Both the position numbers and the translations under genes were made by a program. A DNA stretch of 64,000 nucleotides, taken from positions 620,001-684,000 of the forward strand of contig JAUIET010000001.1 in the NCBI GenBank assembly GCA_030429735.1, written 5' to 3'. The stretch is from Gammaproteobacteria bacterium (GTDB lineage: Bacteria > Pseudomonadota > Gammaproteobacteria > Pseudomonadales > JAUIET01). Below are positions 62,932 through 64,000 of the stretch, piece by piece. Below the pieces are notes generated by a model. That model ran no database searches. It had not been told where the DNA came from and saw only the letters and a list, made by a program, of their open reading frames with translations. How positions within the stretch are numbered: position 1 is the first letter of the stretch; the number at the start of each line of letters is the position of its first letter.

Positions 62932-64000
62932 TTACAGCTCCCGCGCTTCGATATACGCCTGTTCCGAAATTTTGTGCCAGGCGTTAACGTCGTCCTTAAA
63001 TGCTTTCCATGATGCATACACTTTTTTTGCAAACGGCGATGCGTTTGCAAATTCTTCGGTCACTTCCGCGGCGGCATCACGCAGCGCAATCAGCACTTCA
63101 TCGGGCAGGCGACGAACCTGTACGCCGTGTTCTTCTACCAGAGTTTTCAAGGCCGTATTGTTTTTTGCGGTGAATTCATCCAGCGTGTCCTGGTGCACAC
63201 TGCGGGCAGCAAACTCAACAATGGCTTGCAGGTCTTTGGGCAAGGTCTCCCATGCCGCTTTATTCACTGTGAATTCGAGGTTAGGGCCAGGTTCTTGCCA
63301 GCCGGGGTAGTAGTAATACTTGGCCGCTTTATGCAAGCCAAACGCCAAATCATTGTAAGGCCCCACCCACTCGGTAGCGTCAATTACACCGTTTTGCAAA
63401 GAGGTGAACAGGTCACCCCCGGGTAAGTTCATGGCCGCTCCGCCCAACTTGTTCAGCACTTCGCCGCCCAGGCCGGGTATGCGCATTTTCAGCCCTTTCA
63501 AATCTGCAACCGTGTTGATTTCCTTATTAAACCAACCGGCCATTTGCACGCCTGTATTGCCGCCCGCTAATGGCACCAGACCAAACGGTTCGTACGCTTC
63601 ACGCCATAGTTCCAGGCCACCGCCGTAGTGCAACCAGGCACTCATTTCCTGCGCGGTCATACCGAACGGGATGGCTGCAAAAAATGGCGACGTGGCAACC
63701 TTACCGCGCCAGTAATAGGCCCCTCCGTGACTCATCTCCGCGGTTCCTTGTTGCGCGGCGTCAAACGCCTGCATGGCGGGAACCAACTCTCCTGCGCCAA
63801 ATACTTTTATTGTTAGCCGACCATCGCTCATCAGTGCCACACGCTCAGCAAAGCGCTCAGGCGCCATACCCAGACCAGGGAAGTTTTTTGGCCAGGTTGT
63901 TACCAGTTTCCACTTGAACCGTTGTTGCTCTGCCGCCGCATGTCCATCGGATGCTGGTTGTTCAGCCCCACACGCCAGCAGCGTAAAAGTACATATAATC
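62932..64000 (-). CDS. TRAP transporter solute-binding lipoprotein (DctP type), partial
   Basis: The reading frame continues past the ATG at 63867 to the window edge; only the first few signal residues are missing. The upstream part reads as a lipoprotein signal ending LLAC, then KWKLVTTWPKNFPGLG, the usual first strand of DctP proteins. The rest has GGAYYWRGKVATSPFFAAIPFG, given as GGAYYWRGK, and the arginine-containing LKGLKMRIPGLG used to hold a carboxylate. The protein binds an organic anion in the periplasm for the TRAP permeases encoded convergently. The sequence resembles mannonate or 2-oxoacid binders; the ligand is not known. Confidence 0.9.
   Translation of the reverse strand, partial: IICTFTLLACGAEQPASDGHAAAEQQRFKWKLVTTWPKNFPGLGMAPERFAERVALMSDGRLTIKVFGAGELVPAMQAFDAAQQGTAEMSHGGAYYWRGKVATSPFFAAIPFGMTAQEMSAWLHYGGGLELWREAYEPFGLVPLAGGNTGVQMAGWFNKEINTVADLKGLKMRIPGLGGEVLNKLGGAAMNLPGGDLFTSLQNGVIDATEWVGPYNDLAFGLHKAAKYYYYPGWQEPGPNLEFTVNKAAWETLPKDLQAIVEFAARSVHQDTLDEFTAKNNTALKTLVEEHGVQVRRLPDEVLIALRDAAAEVTEEFANASPFAKKVYASWKAFKDDVNAWHKISEQAYIEAREL

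Noticed and set aside
1-64000. Prophage, integrative element or defence island
   Set aside because: No integrase, phage structural gene, tRNA-flanked boundary or cluster of recognised defence genes is visible.

Overview
The window looks like chromosomal DNA of a free-living, probably marine, Gammaproteobacterium. The evidence is Gram-negative inner-core LPS genes (kdkA, hldD, hldE, a family 9 glycosyltransferase), a Pseudomonas-type class II leuA, recQ, argS, a yebC/pmpR paralogue, TonB-dependent and TRAP transport, and a FisR-controlled sulfide oxidation operon. The genus cannot be named from the sequence. Gene density is high: no gene-free stretch exceeds about 255 bases. I saw no rRNA, tRNA, CRISPR array, prophage or complete insertion sequence. 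Both edges cut genes: a heme/phosphatase fusion at base 1 and a TRAP solute-binding lipoprotein at base 64000.

Bases 1-6452 are a sulfide/polysulfide module. A leftward operon encodes a persulfide dioxygenase, a sulfide:quinone reductase, a SulP permease and a periplasmic heme-c (DUF3365)/tyrosine-phosphatase-like fusion. It is preceded by a near-consensus sigma54 promoter and diverges from a sigma54 activator with the three-cysteine FisR sensor pattern. Bases 6592-13475 hold an LpxL-type acyltransferase, then a translationally coupled four-gene operon (DUF3348, DUF802 MotA/TolQ-like, OmpA/MotB-like, DUF2894). This operon looks like an ion-driven, stator-like envelope complex of unknown role and is the best candidate here for an undescribed system. 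A DUF2058 gene and a zinc-ribbon/Sel1 gene follow.

Bases 13484-19422 hold a divergent membrane histidine kinase and NarL-type regulator, then a secreted protein with an acidic tail, a TonB-dependent receptor whose 5' end overlaps that tail in another frame, and a secreted beta/gamma-crystallin-like protein. The same palindrome (ATGGGGT-N4-ACCCCAT) lies at almost the same distance before the acidic-tail gene and the crystallin-like gene, which suggests one regulon. Bases 19531-35421 are mostly housekeeping and accessory singletons: GST, histidine phosphatase, YugP-like protease, YebC, DoxX, a large RecB-like nuclease/RNase H-like/SF1 helicase fusion, a single-pass beta-rich surface protein, small secreted proteins, a beta-hydroxyacid dehydrogenase, a PhyH-like dioxygenase, a Deg protease, and an AraC regulator divergent from a ferritin-like diiron protein whose ribosome binding site sits in a hairpin.

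Bases 35633-46191 hold a GGDEF-EAL protein, the LPS inner-core cluster, a lipoprotein pair (parallel beta-helix plus diheme cytochrome) and an Atm1/HMT1-type ABC exporter. An 80-bp MITE-like element with perfect 23-bp inverted repeats lies between the cytochrome and the exporter. A half copy at 37593-37617 supplies the last codons and stop of kdkA. Bases 46188-64000 hold a LVIVD-repeat surface protein with a Pro-Glu tail and GlyGly-CTERM sorting signal, SnoaL-like and SDR enzymes, a thioredoxin-like lipoprotein, recQ, a YgjP-like protease, a GDPD, an Lrp-type regulator divergent from leuA across a 9-bp inverted repeat, a PlsC-like acyltransferase, argS, yaaA, and a TRAP transporter whose membrane subunits and binding protein are convergent and separated by a thioesterase gene.
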